Below, in pieces: positions 23,911 through 36,689 of a stretch of 64,000 bases of DNA. This DNA comes from Rhizophagus clarus (Eukaryota > Glomeromycota > Glomeromycetes > Glomerales > Glomeraceae), in assembly GCA_015698045.1 (NCBI GenBank), contig BLAL01000334.1:744001-808000 (forward strand). The letters run 5' to 3'. The position numbers and the translations under genes are program-made. The number at the start of each line of letters is the position of its first letter. The stretch's first letter is position 1. The notes below the pieces were generated by a model, which was not told the DNA's origin, did not search any database, and saw only the letters and a program-made list of their open reading frames with translations.

Positions 23911-26860
23911 ATAAATTATATATTTGTGTAATAGGAATATAAAATTGCAAATTTTTATTATTTTGTGTAAACAATGGAAATTATAAGCTGTAAATAATAA
24001 AGTATTATATATTTAATTAATAATATAAATTTAATAATATATACTGTATATGATATATTAAATATAAAAATTAATTAATAAATAAAATCCTTAAAGAATT
24101 CTTGAATTAATATTTCAGATCCTTTAGAATTCTACAGATTTTTTGATACTAAAGATTTGCTAAGGTAAGAAAGAATCTATGCTGACTATGTGTTTCTTTA
24201 CTAATCATAAAAAATAAGAATTTCATGTGGGTTCTAATCTCTAAAATATTACTGATGATATTAGTTGATTTTCTTAGTATTACGAACCACATTAATATTA
24301 TTTTTATATATATTAAAAATCATAAGATTCATGAAGAAAGAAAGAGAAAAAGATGAAAAAAAGAAAAATAAGAAAAGGGTAAAGGAAGGGCAAATAGAAG
24401 TAAAAGATAAAGGAAAGGTAAAAGAAAAGAAAAGTTTTGTTAAAAATAAAAAAGATCTTTTTTAAAAATTGTGATATGTGTAATGCTCAAATTTTGGCTT
24501 TTTTTCAATATTATGTGAACTGACATGTCAATATTATAAGGATTATAAATGTATTATTGAAGCTTGATATAACTTCTTAGGTATAGTTAAGTAACTATTT
24601 ACATATAAGTTAATGGAAATACGATAAATTCAATTATAAAAATATTATAAAATATTTTAATTATGGTAAAAATTAATATACTATTCAGTTATGATTCTAA
24701 TTATAATTTGTAAATAAGTAGTGGTTTACAATTTTACTCTTTTACAAGTTGTGTTTTTTAAACTTAAGAAAACAAACTTTTCCAAAATAACTAAATAACT
24801 AATATATTTTAAACTCTAAATCATTTTTAAGTCATAAAAATATCAGTATTTTTTGATAATTTACCAATATTTAAAAATAATTAAATTTAAAACTGAAGAT
24901 TTATTTGTTGGCAATCATAAATCCAACTTATTACTTATTTGAACCTGATATTTGTTAAAAGTAACCAATATCTTATAAGATAAAATTTATAGGTTTATCA
25001 GAATACTGATTATTTAATGATAAAAAAAAATAAGAACTGATTAGAAATCAAAATCTGATTAATTCCAATTCTTAACTAATTCTTGATATACTGATGCTTC
25101 ATTATTTGATCAGTAATATCCCAAAGTTAAAAGAGAAAAAAAAAATTTTTAAAGAGTTAGTATTATTTAAAAAATATAAATACTATACTTAGATTCATAA
25201 AAATTAAGATACAAATACTTATTATATTGCTAAACAATTTACTTAAACATAAAAAGATAATTTCATTTGTTCAAAATTTATTTTATATGAATAAAATTAG
25301 CAAATAAAAAATAAGAATATGAGAATATTATTATAAAAACATGATTTTTTTTTATAAATATTAAATACAAGATATACAAGTAAAATTAAAATTTTTTTTT
25401 TTTTTGATTTGCAAAATTGATCTTTTTATTAAAAGTATATGTAAAATTATAGATATAATTTCTATATAATTAATAATAAAGCAAATAAAATCTTGTAACT
25501 ATATATAATATTATTTTTTGAAAATAATAATACTACAACAAACTAAGTTATAGTAATAAAAAATATAAAGGATTAAATACTGTCATTAAGAACTAACAGA
25601 AATAAATAGAAAATTTATCTTAAAAATAACATTTACTTATTTGACCTAATATACTATAAAATCTAGGATTTCACAACCATATTAAATATTTATTATCACT
25701 TCTTCTATATTTAAAACTATCTGTTTCTAATAAGTAACTTTTTTATAGATATTTTTATTTTTTTTTTAAGTTAATAAATAGTATCAAAAAGTTTTTTCAT
25801 TTTTTTTATTATTTAGACTTTTTTTTAGATTTTTCATTTTATTATATTGGGATATCTATATTTATTTTTTTGAAGAATCAAAGACTAAGGTTAGAAGTTT
25901 TTTTAATATTTTCTTGACTATTAATATATTATTAGTATATTTTAAAGTAAAATTGAGTAAATTAGTAAAAATGATTCTTTTAATTAGATTTATAAAGGTA
26001 AATCAGTTAGTATTATCTTGTGAAAATATAAAGATATCTAATAATTCAAATATTATTTTAGGATATTTGTATTTATATTTGAATCAATAACTGATATTTG
26101 ATTTGTTAGAAATTCTATCCATTCTAAGATCATATTATTTTGAATCTTTTTATTATATCTATAAATTTATACATATTTAAAAGTTTTATTTTTTTTTTAT
26201 AATATACGCATTTTATATGTCTGTAAATGTTAAATGAAGATTTTTTCATCTATTTGATTGTTGATAATTTTTCAATTAATTATTAGATTTTCATTTTTCT
26301 AATTTTGTTAATAATTTAATTGCTAATTTACATGTAATTGATAGAATTTATATAATAAAATGTGATGCAACATTTATATATAAGCTATATAACCATACAC
26401 AGGTCAAATGGATTGGTAATCAATTGGTCATGTGACTGATTGGTAACCAATTGGCTACATATTGATGACTGATTCTTTCAATCAGTTATCAATCAGGTAT
26501 AAATTTCAAATCAGTTATTAACTGGTCATATGATTGATTGATGACTGATTAGTGTATGGTTAAATTTACCAGTTATCAATAGGTTACCAATCGACCATAT
26601 CAGATTAATAATTAATTGGTTGCTAATTGGCTTATTATATATTAGTAGATTTTTAGATTTTTTTCAATAATATCATTTTAAAATATTTAATTTATAAACC
26701 ATTTTAAAACTCTAAATTCTAATAAAAAATTTTTTTGATAGATTTTCTAAGATTCATATCGAATATTTTTGATAAATAGAGATATTTTTATTTTTTGAGA
26801 TTTCAAAAATTTTATAATCAATGAAAATTCCTAAAGAATCTAATTTTAAAGTTATTATTA
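23911..26860. other. AT-rich region without genes; diverged repeat near 26.4-26.6 kb
   Basis: No coding frame is credible; 24265-24465 is K/E-rich low complexity from an A/G-rich tract. Between about 26,400 and 26,640 short words GATTGGTAACCAATTGG, AATCAGTTATCAATCAGG and ACTGATTGGTAATC recur in both orientations, similar to text near 30,600-30,740, suggesting ends of a diverged element flanking the minisatellite. Confidence 0.4.
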
Positions 26861-26864
26861 ATAA

Positions 26865-29575
26865 TGATGATTCTTTTAAAAGTTTATATGAGAAGAGTTC
26901 ATATGGGATATCTGATAAAAAATTTTTTTTTATTTTCTAAGAGTTTGTATGGAAAGAGTTCATATGGGATATCTGATAAAAAATTTTTTTTAAGAGATTT
27001 TCTAAGAGTTCATATAGGAAAGGTTTGTTGGATATCTTTAATAGAAAATTTTTTTAAGAGATTTTCTAAGAATTTGTATGGAAAGAATTTGTATGGAATA
27101 TTTAATAAAAATTTTTTTTTGTGAAATTTTCTAAGAGTTCGTATAGAAAGAGTTTGTGTAGGATATCTGATAGGAAATATTTTTTTTAAGAGATTTCCTA
27201 AGATTTGTATAAGATATTTTTGATAAATAGATTTTTTTTTTATTTCTAAAAGTTCATATGGAAAGAGTTCATATGGGATATCTAATAGAAAATTTTTTTT
27301 TTAAGAGATTTTCTGAGTTCAGTTTATATGAAATATCTAATAGAAAATTTTTTTTTAAGAGATTTTCTAAGAGTTTGTATAGGAAGAATTCGTATTTTTC
27401 AAGAGTTCATATGAGAAGGATATCTTTAATAGAAAATTTTTTTTTTAAGAGATTTTTTAAGAGTCATATGGAAAGAATTTGTATGGAATATTTGATAAAA
27501 AATTTTTTTTAAAAGATTTTCTAAGAGTTCATATGAAAAGAGTTCATATGAGATATCTGATAGAAAAATTTTTCTTAAGAAATTTTCTAAGAGTTTATAT
27601 TGAAAGAGTTTGTATAGGATATTTAATAGAAAATTTTTTCTTAAGAAATTTTCTAAGAGTTTATATAGAAGAGTTTGTATAGGATATCTGATAGAAATTT
27701 GTATAAGTAGAGTTTGTATAAGATATCTGATAGAAATTTGTATAAGTAGAGTTTGTATAGGATATCTGATAGAAAATTTTTTTTTTGATTTTCTAAAAAT
27801 TCATATGGAAAGATTTTGTATGGGATTCTTTGATAAAAAATTTATTTTTTCAAGATTTTCTAAGAGTTCATATGGAAAAGGTTTGTTGGATATCTTTGAT
27901 AGAAAATTTTTTTTAAGAGATTTTTTAAGAGTTTGTATTGAAAGAATTCATATGGGATATCTAATAGAAAATTTTTTTGTAAATTTTTTAGAGTTCATAT
28001 GAAAAAGATTCACATGGGATTCTTTAATAGAAAATTTTTTTGAAAGAGATTTTTAAGAGTTCATGTGAAAAGGGTTCGTATGGGATATTTAATAGGAAAT
28101 TTTTTTTGGGAGATTTCCTAAGATTTGTATAGGATATTTTTGATAAATAGATTTTTTTTTATTTCTAAGAGTTCGTATGGAATATCTGATAGAAAAATTT
28201 TTCTTAAAAGATTTTCTAAAAGTTCATAAGGAAAGGATTTGTATGGAATTCTTTGATAGAAAATTTTTTAAAAGATTTTCTAAAAGTTTATGTAGAAATA
28301 GTTCGTATAGAACATCTGATAGAAATTTTTTTTGTAAATTTTTTAGAGTTCATATGAAAAGGATTCGCATGAGAACATTTTGATAAATAGATTTTTTTTT
28401 TATTTCTAAGAGTTCGTATGGGATATCTGATAAAAAAATTTTTCTTAAAAGATTTTTTAAGAGTTTATATAGAAGGGTTTGTATAGGATTCTTTAATAGA
28501 AAATTTTTTTTTAAGAGATTTTCTTAGAGTTCATGTAGGAAGAGTTTGTATGGAATATTTTAATAAAAATTTTCTGTATTCATATAGTAGGGTTTATATG
28601 GAATATCTTTGATAGAAAATTTTTTTTAAGAGATTTTTAAGAGTTCATATTAGAAGAGTTCATATGGGATATTTGATAGAAAATTTTTTTGTAAAATTTT
28701 TTAGGGTTTATATAGAAAGGATTCGTATAAGATTCTTTAATAGGAATTTTTTTTAAAAGAGATTTCTAAAAGTTCATGTAAAAAGGGTTTGTATGAGATA
28801 TCTGATAAAAATTTTTTTTTAAAAGATTTTTTAAGATTTGTATAGGATATTTTTGATAAATAGATTTTTTTTTTATTTCTAAGAGTTCATATGGGATATC
28901 TGATAGAAAAATTTTTCTTAAGAGATTTTCTAAGAGTTTATAAGGAAAGGGTTTGTATAGGATTCTTTGATAGAAAAATTTTTTTAAGAGATTTTCTAAG
29001 AGTTTGTGTGGAAATAGTTCGTATAGGATATTTGATAGAAAATTTTTTGTGAAATTTTTTAGAGTTCATATGAAAAGAATTCGCATAGGATATTTTTGAT
29101 AAATAGATTTTTTTTTATTTTTAAGAGTTTGTATAGGATATCTGATAAAAAAATTTTTCTTAAAAGATTTTTTAAGAGTTCATATAAAAGGATTCATATA
29201 GGATTCTTTAATAGAAAATTTTTTTTTAAGAGATTTTTTTAAAATTCATATGGAAAGAGTTCATATGGGATATTTTAATAAAGATTTTCTGTATTCATAT
29301 AGTAGGGTTTATATAGGATATCTTTGATAGAAAATTTTTTTTTAATTTTTTTATGAAATTTTTTAGGGTTCATATAGAAAGGATTTGCATGAGATTCTTT
29401 GATAGAAATTTTTTTTGAGAGAGTTTATATGGGAAGAATTTGTATAGGATATCTGATAGGAAATTTTTTTTTGAGAGATTTCCTAAGATTCGTATAAGAT
29501 ATTGTTGATAAATAGATTTTTTTTTTAAGGTTTTCTAAGAGTTTGTATAAGATATTTTTAATAGAGGATTTTTTT
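26865..29575. repeat. 2.7-kb minisatellite, ~65-bp unit, roughly 40 copies
   Basis: The unit reads about AAAATTTTTTTTAAGAGATT, TTCTAAGAGTTCATATGGAA, then AGAGTTCATATGGGATATCTGATAG. Copies vary in the length of the T-run and in a C/T at the TTCATATG or TTCGTATG site; some lack one half. Several frames are open for 70-130 codons simply because the unit lacks stops in certain phases; these (26864-27124, 27610-28002 and others) are not treated as genes. A sub-variant GATAAATAGATTTTTTTTTA recurs every few hundred bp, suggesting a higher-order arrangement. Confidence 0.85.
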
Positions 29576-30345
29576 AGATTTTATAATATTTTAAAAAAAA
29601 CAATACACTTTTTATTAAATTTATATTAAATAAATTAATATTATTAAAAAAATTAGGTATCCGAAAGTTCAAGGTAAATTATAATACAAATTTAAAAGGT
29701 CATTATATATATGACTATATGAGATGAAAAATTACAATTAACGATAGTAGTTTTTCAATTTATCTATTATTAACCAATCAAAATTCAGTCTGATCTTTAT
29801 GCACATGATCTGATTTAACATGCATATAAATAACCAAACATGACTCTGTTTATTTTTCAAAAATCATACACCCTTTCTTTTCTGTTTTCTTTTTACTCTT
29901 ATTATATTTTACAGATATATTAATTCTTGTATTTTTGTTATTAAATTTATGGTAATGATTACTGACTATATTTTATTTTATAATATTAACTTTACCTTTT
30001 TTTAATATTACTAATGTTATTCTTTTTTTTATATTTTACTAATATTATCATGTATTTTTCTTTTTTTTTTTTATAAATTTTATCAAACTCTTCATAATAC
30101 TAACTTTTTGTATTTGTGTATTTTATTATAATTATTATTAACTTTTTATATTTACGCTTTGCTATTTATTTATTAAATATTACTAACTTTATTAGTCATA
30201 TACTAATATATTATTATGATAAATGTTTTTATTTTAAATACTTATCTGTTATTAATATAAATAAAGATACTATGTATTTTATTATGTACTACAATAAATT
30301 TTATTATTCATTATATGATTCTACAAAAATTGGTTATTCAATTAT
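29576..30345. other. AT-rich region without genes
   Basis: No recognisable gene; the frame 30116-30352 is rich in I/Y/N/F and looks like random A/T sequence. Confidence 0.45.
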
Positions 30346-30349
30346 TAAT

Positions 30350-30625
30350 TAATCATAATTAACCATAATTTGACCATATAATTTGATCATAATTTGACCA
30401 TAATTTGACCATAATTTAACCATAATTTGACTATAATTTTACCATAATTTGACCATAATTTGGCCATAATTTGGCCATAATTTGGCCATAATTTGACCAT
30501 AATTTGATCATAATTTAACTATAATTTGACCATATTTTGACTATTAATCAACCATTAATCAACCATCAATAGATCATCAATCAACTATTAGTTGACCATC
30601 AGTTGACCATCAATCAATCTGCTTG
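30350..30625. repeat. 11-bp tandem repeat (CCATAATTTGA) and related ATCAACC repeats
   Basis: From about 30,354 the unit CCATAATTTGA is repeated about 17 times, almost exactly every 11 bp, with single-base variants (TTTAA, TTTGG). It then changes to CCATTAATCAA and CCATCAATCAA. The text ends at a diverged inverted region TGATTGATGACAGATGATCA. Confidence 0.85.
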
Positions 30626-31254
30626 ATTGATGACAGATGATCAATATCACAGATCGAATGATAGCAAATCAGTCACTAATCAGTTATCAATCAGGTATCT
30701 TATTGATAACTGATTAATTCAATCAGTATTCAATCAAGTGGATGATTAATAGCTGATTTCTGCTAAAATATTTTTATATCAAATAAAATGTAACCATATT
30801 GTTATATAATTGCGTAATTTAACACCTGTAATATATATTTAAGATTCTAGAAAAAAAAATTTTTTATAAAAATTTTTTTTTTTTGTAGTTTATAAAGTTT
30901 ATATGTAGGAAATGAAGATTTCATAATATTTTGCTTTTATAATATAAATAATTTCTACCTCTTAAATTTTTTTTTGATACTTATAAGATCTTTTTTAATT
31001 ATTATTTCTCAGCTTCTCAGCGTAATTAAATCTCAATTGCCATAATATTACAGTATAATGGCAAATTGCGTATTAACGTAACATAATTAATTTATACTAA
31101 CGTAATCAATTTTTACTGACGTATTAATTTGTACTGACGCAATCAATTTTATATTAACATAATTAATTATGGATTATATGTTTTATTGTAATATATTTAT
31201 TTTATTTTAATAAAATAATAATAATCTTAAACCTTTTCCTTTCACTTTTACTAA

Positions 31255-32000
31255 ACTTATGTATATTTCAAGTCTGGGTTTGTCTAAAGAGTCTGGTAAC
31301 TTAAAGAAAAAAAAATAAAAGAAATATTAGTATATATATTTCTTTTATGTATTACAAAACTCCTACTTACTTCTCATTAATTTATTTGCACATATTTCAA
31401 GTTTAGGTTCGTCTAAAGAGTCTGGCAACCTAAAGAAAAAAAAAAATAAAAGAAATATTAGTACATTTTTTCTATATATTAAAAAAATTACTCTTCAATT
31501 TTCGCTAATCTACTTGTACATATTTCAAATCTGGACCTTTCAAATCTAAAAAAAATTGAAACATTAGTAATGTTTTGTTAAATAATTATAAAAAAAAAAA
31601 ATTATTTTGATTACCTTCAAATGTTAGAAACAGGTCTGTCTCTATAAAAAAGAAAGAAAAGAATGTTAGTTAATGTTTTTGTAATTTTTGTATTAAAAAA
31701 CCTTCCTTTTCTTACATTACTTCAAGAAGCCATGTACTGAAAAATCTGTTTTTACAAAAAGAAAAGAACAAAATATTAGTTAACGTTCTTGTAGTTTTTG
31801 TATTAAAAAACCTCTCTTTCCTCATATTACCTCAAGAAGCTATGTATTGAAAGATCTGTTCCTACAAAAAGAAAAGAACAAAATGTTAGTTAACGTTCTT
31901 ATTAAAAGAATTATTAATACAACACCTCCTTCTGTAACTTATCATTTTACAAATTTTAAATCTAGGAGCCGTACCTAAAAAAAAATAAAATATTAATAGT
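31255..32000 (-). repeat. Array of intron-like units on the minus strand (array 3)
   Basis: On the minus strand, exon-like segments are delimited by TTTTTGTAG or TTTCTTTAG and GTAAT or GTAAG. The clearest is 31831-31861 (31 nt, GAACAGATCTTTCAATACAT...), preceded by a branch-like TTAACTAACATTT. A near copy lies at 31721-31751 but its acceptor is damaged. Two longer related segments near 31,290 and 31,410 share CCAGACTCTTTAGAC. The core CAGATCTTT...ACA resembles the segment core of array 2. Confidence 0.5.
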
Positions 32001-32032
32001 ATCATAAGACCATTTAGATGAAAAAAAAGTTT

Positions 32033-32290
32033 TTTTTTAAAATAAAGTGAATAACAGTTTAAAAACTGTTTTAAAGGTTTTTTTTTAAAAATAAAGTGAA
32101 TAACAGTTTAAGAACTATTTTAAAGATTTTTTTTTAAAAAATAAAGTGAACAACAGTTTAAGAACTATTTTAAAGGTTTTTTTTTAAAAAATAAAGTGAA
32201 TAACAGTTTAAGAATTATTTTAAAGGTTTTTTTTCAAAAAAATAAAGTAAATAATAGTTAACCGTTTTAAAGTTTTTTTTTAAGAAAAAT
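32033..32290. repeat. 50-bp tandem repeat, about five copies
   Basis: The unit AATAAAGTGAATAACAGTTT followed by AAGAACTATTTTAAAGG and a T-run starts around 32,041, 32,091, 32,141 and 32,191, with a fifth diverged copy. No coding content. Confidence 0.8.
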
Positions 32291-32755
32291 AAAATAATAA
32301 CAGTTTTAAAACCGTTTAAAGAAAAAAAATAAAAATAAAATTAAAATTTAACAGTTTTATTTAATGAAAAAAATAACAGTTTTTTTTAATAAAAAATTTA
32401 GATTATTGATTGGTAAATCAGATTGATGACTTACATGTAATATTAGTGACCTAAAGTCAAAATTAATTTCAATTATTTCAATCATTTCAGAAGTCAAAAT
32501 TAACTAATTTTGAGTTGATATCATATTATGAATAATCTGGGAATGCTGTAATTAATTTGATAGGTTAATTTAATTATGGCATATCAGCATTTTTAAAATT
32601 TGAAACCATAATTATTATGGTATATTACGTTTAGTATAATAGTATAATTAAATCAATTATGCTGAGAAGTATATATGAAATTACTATAATATACTAGTTA
32701 TAATATCAAATAAATATTATAATACTTTAGTGATATTAATTTGATATTAATATAA

Positions 32756-34767
32756 GGGTGAATTTATTCCTCACCCTGGGTGAGATCTGATATTACTCAT
32801 AAATATTTTCGATTAGCTAATTTTTGATTGGCTAATTTTTTTAACTTAAAATTTATTCTCACGTAAAATATAAAAAATTTGCTGTTAAAAAAAATTCTGT
32901 AGTATGAAACACAATTTTTATGTTACAAAATATTTGTGTATTTATTCCTTTAAAGTTTATTGAATAGAAGAGTACAATACATTATTCAAAACTAAAACAA
33001 GTTTATTGTATTCAAAGCTAAAACTTTTATCTTTAATCTAATTAGTGATAATGATGCAAAACCTAAGAATAATGACAAAATGTGAAAAGTAATGAAACAA
33101 AAACAAAATAAACGGAAAGAAGACAAGACCAAAAGGGAGCGAAATAACAATATATTTAATGAAAGGAGAAAAAACAAAGGAAAGGTGAATGAAGAAACAA
33201 AAGAGAACAAAATTAAAACAAAGGGAAGGAGAACAGAAATGGAAGGGAAAATGAAAGGGTAAAGAGAAAAAAAAGTAACATAAAGGAAAAATGAAAAGAG
33301 AAAGGATCGAAAATTAAAATAAAAGGAAAAACAAGAGGGAGGTAACAAAAAAAAAGAAAATAAAGGAAATAAAGAGAAAAACGAAACAAAAATGAAAATA
33401 AAATGAAAGAAAGGTGGAAGAGAACAAAATCAAAAATAAAATGCAAAGAAAAGATGAAAGAAAAAATTTTGTTAGTAATGAAAATAAAGGGATACAGTAA
33501 AAAAAAAAAGAATGAAACAGATTACCCACCCATTTTGAAAAGATCCAGAAAATCTAAAAAAATGTGTCGCAAAATAATAAAATCACCATTATAATTTTGT
33601 AATATAAAATGATGACAAAAAGGAAGACGAAAGGTAAAGAAGACAAAAACAGAAGACGAAAGAAAAGGGATGAAAAGCGGATGGAAAAAATGGAAGGAAA
33701 AAAGAAAACAAAAAGGGAAAACGAAAGAAACAGAGGGTGGGGGACAAAAATGAAAACAGGAGAAAGAAACGAAAATGAAAATAAAATGGAAAAAAAAAGG
33801 AAAGTGAATGAAAAAGGAAAAATGAAAGGGAAAATGAAAGGGGGAAGGGAACAAAATCAAAAATAAAACGAATAAGAAAAGACAGAAGAAAAAAATTTTT
33901 TAGTAACGAAGATAAAAAGATATAGTAAAAAAAAAGGAATGAAAGTGGAATACCCACCCCATTTTTGAAAAGTTCCAGAAAACCTAAAAAAAACATGTTG
34001 CAAAAGAGAAGAATGAAAGGTAAAGAGGACAAAAAAAAAGGCGAAAGGAAAAGGAAAGGAAAACGGATGGAAAAATGGAAGAAGAAAGTGAAGAAAAAAA
34101 AAACAAAAAGGGAAAAACAAAAGAAACAGATAGGAGGGAAAACAAAAATGAAAACGAAGGAAAAAATGAAAGGAAAAGAGAATAAAGAAGTGAAAAATAA
34201 AAAAGAAAGGGACAAAAATGAAAGAACATCAAAATCAAAAGTGAAATGAAAACGAAAAAAGAAAAAAAAAAGACTGTTGTTAGTAACGGTAATGAACACA
34301 AGAACAAGAGAATATAACAAAAAAAATAAAGCTGAATACCCATCTTTTCTCACAAAGAGTTTTGGCAAACCTAAAAAAAGAAAAAGCCAGGAGCAGCCAA
34401 AATCTAAAAAAAAGAAGCTAAAACCTATAAAAATAAAAAGGAAGAAGGAATGAAATAAAGTTAGAAAATAAAACAAAAAAAATTAGAAATGAAAAAAAAT
34501 AATGTACCTTTGACACGAAACCAGAAAAACTCAATAAAAGGTCTAAGAAGGAAAAGAGAAAGAAATTAGAAAGCGAAAAAAAGAAGCAAAACGAGAAAAA
34601 TGGAAATATCAAACCTTTGACACGAGGCCAAAAGCTAACCGAAAAAGAGAAACAGATGTAAATAAATAACTGGTCGATATGATGTAATTGTAAAATTACA
34701 TTAGCCAATCAAAATATATACACGTAATAGGGGTGAGAAATCACCCGAGTGAGAAATAAATTATCTC
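32756..34767. mobile_element. Mutator-like element with 9-bp target duplication (2012 bp)
   Basis: The left end GGGTGAATTTATTCCTCACC and the right end (read inward on the minus strand) GAGATAATTTATTTCTCACT are inverted repeats of about 28 bp. The flanks carry a perfect 9-bp direct repeat TTAATATAA (32747-32755 and 34768-34776). A 9-bp duplication fits Mutator-like elements. There is no transposase; the inside is a homopurine tract on the + strand (33,040-34,480) with minus-strand exon-like segments such as 33954-33983 (30 nt) between TTTTAG and GTATTCC, again spaced by intron-like DNA. Long minus-strand frames (for example 33589-34476) are pyrimidine-tract artefacts. Confidence 0.75.
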
Positions 34768-34807
34768 TTAATATAATATTTATATGATATAGTTATAATA
34801 ATAAATA

Positions 34808-36689
34808 GAGTAAATTTATTTAACGTATCCTGCGTTATAACATACCCCCTATCACATGATAAATTTTATTGGCTGCGGTTTAATTTAGATTATCGTTAAG
34901 AATCTAATAAATTAATTTTAAAATAATTGGCTAAAATTTATTGTAAATTTCAATATTGTGTATTTATGTTGATCAGCTAATTTATAAGAATATTGTCTGG
35001 TCAATGCATCGCAATAATTTTTTGTACAAAAAAAAATAACAAAATTTATTATCTTTATTCCTTTAAACTCTTTTATAATAATGATAAAAAACTAACAATT
35101 ATGATAATAAGAGAGAGAAATAATGGAAATAATATTAGAAACAAATAATTGGAGATAACAAAGATGATAGGAGACAAAAGATATAGTAAAAAAAAAGAAA
35201 GATAGTGAATAGGATCGAAAATAAAAAGAAATAGGGACAAAATGAAAGGGAATAGAAATGAAAATAAAAAGATAATTGGAGAGGCAAAAAAAAAGAAAAG
35301 ATGACAAGAAGGGGGACAAAAAAATGAAAGGATGACAAAAAGGAGATGAACAAAATGAAAGGATGATGAAAAATGAACAGATGATAAGAAAGGAATGAAA
35401 AAATGAAAAGATAATAAGAGAAATGAAAAGATGACAAGAATAAAATGATGATAAAGACAAAACAATGATAAGAATGAAATGATGAGGATGAAATAATAAT
35501 CAATGATGAGAACGATATGATAATTGATGGTAAAAATAAAATGATAATTGATGATGAAGACAAAACAATGGTTGATGAAGATGAAATAATGATGAGGATA
35601 AAATGGTAATAAGGATGAACCGATCATAAGAATGAAAGGAAAAAGGAGCAATAATGAAAAAGAAGAAAGTGAATGAAAACGAAAGAAAAGAGGAATAAAT
35701 TAATGAAAGATAAACCATAAAAAGAAGAAAAAATAGTTAGTAAAAATGAAATATGAAAATAAAATTGAAAAAAAAGATAAGAAAAAACACTATACCTTGT
35801 TCATAGAACTAAGACCTAAAAAAAAGGAGGCGAAATGATGATGATAAAATGAAATTGATAATAAGGATGAAATGATAATTAATGATGAAGACGAAATGAT
35901 AATTAATGATGAAGACGAAATGATAATTAATGATGAAGACGAAATGATAATTGGTGATAAGGACAGATATATGAAACAATAATTGATGATAAGGATGAAT
36001 AAAATGATAATTGATGATAAGAATAAAATGATAATTGATGAGGATGAAATAATGATGAGGACAAAATGGTAATAAGAATGAAACGATCATGAGAATGAAA
36101 GGAAAAAGGAGCAATAATGAAAAAGAAGAAAGTGAATAAAAACAAAAAAAAAGGGGAATAAATTAACGAAAGATAAATGAAAAAATAGTTAATAAAAATG
36201 AAATATGAAAACAAAATTGAAAAAAGATAAGAAAAAAATGCCATACCTGGAACGCTCTTGGAGACATCTGGAAATAAAAAGGTAAGGGTTATTTTTTTTT
36301 TATTAATCTCATTTAAGAATATTTCCTAATGTTCCTCTATTATCTTTTTTATAAAAGCACCCTCTGGAGACTTCTGAAGACAAAAAGGTAGGGTTTATTT
36401 CTTTTTTTTTGTTAATTTTGTTTAAAAACATTTCTAACATTTTTTTATTAGTTTTTTTTATAGGAACGCCTCTTGAAAACAAAACGAACTTCTGGAGATG
36501 AAGAATAATGAAAAAAGTAATAGAAAATAATAAAATAATAAGAAGACCTCAATTTATTAAAAATAAAATAATAAATGAAAAGTTATAACAGCTTAAGATT
36601 ATTTTGATTATTTGATAAATAAATAAAAATAATTAAACACGTGATAAGAGGTGCGTTATAATGCAGGGGTGCGTTAAATAAATTATTTC
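34808..36689. mobile_element. Second Mutator-like element with 9-bp target duplication (1882 bp)
   Basis: Inverted ends of about 50 bp: left GAGTAAATTTATTTAACGTA..., right read inward GAAATAATTTATTTAACGCA..., both continuing with TGCRTTATAACRYACC and TATCACRTGA. The perfect 9-bp direct repeat TAATAAATA flanks it (34799-34807 and 36690-36698). The interior has purine-rich repeats with a GATGATAAGGATGAAATGAT-like period of about 20-24 bp (35,400-36,070) and exon-like segments near 35,800 (minus) and at 36358-36387 (+, 30 nt, between ATAAAAG and GTAGGG). No transposase; it is only 40 bp from the preceding element. Confidence 0.75.

Larger units (their letters stand above)
31012..32672. mobile_element. 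Possible element with short inverted ends around array 3
   Basis: CTTCTCAGCGTAATT near 31,013 and the complement of CTTCTCAGCATAATT ending near 32,670 are inverted. No target duplication could be found, and the similarity is limited to about 15 bp plus scattered words (CCATAAT, TATAATGG), so the boundaries are uncertain. Confidence 0.3.

Noticed and set aside
24265-24465. 66-aa K/E-rich + frame
   Set aside because: A/G-rich low-complexity sequence without a plausible promoter, splice or family signal.
26864-28383. Chain of 67-130-aa frames with YLIENFF-type repeats
   Set aside because: They are translations of the ~65-bp minisatellite; a unit length not divisible by three moves the frame between copies.
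26865-30545. CRISPR-like appearance of repeats
   Set aside because: No uniform spacers, no cas genes, and eukaryotic spliced genes all around; these are satellites.
33589-34476. 295-aa minus-strand frame, and similar frames at 17423-18070, 33522-33860, 35073-35651 and 35809-36114
   Set aside because: F/S/L-rich peptides from homopyrimidine strands; open in several frames at once, no domain, no codon structure.
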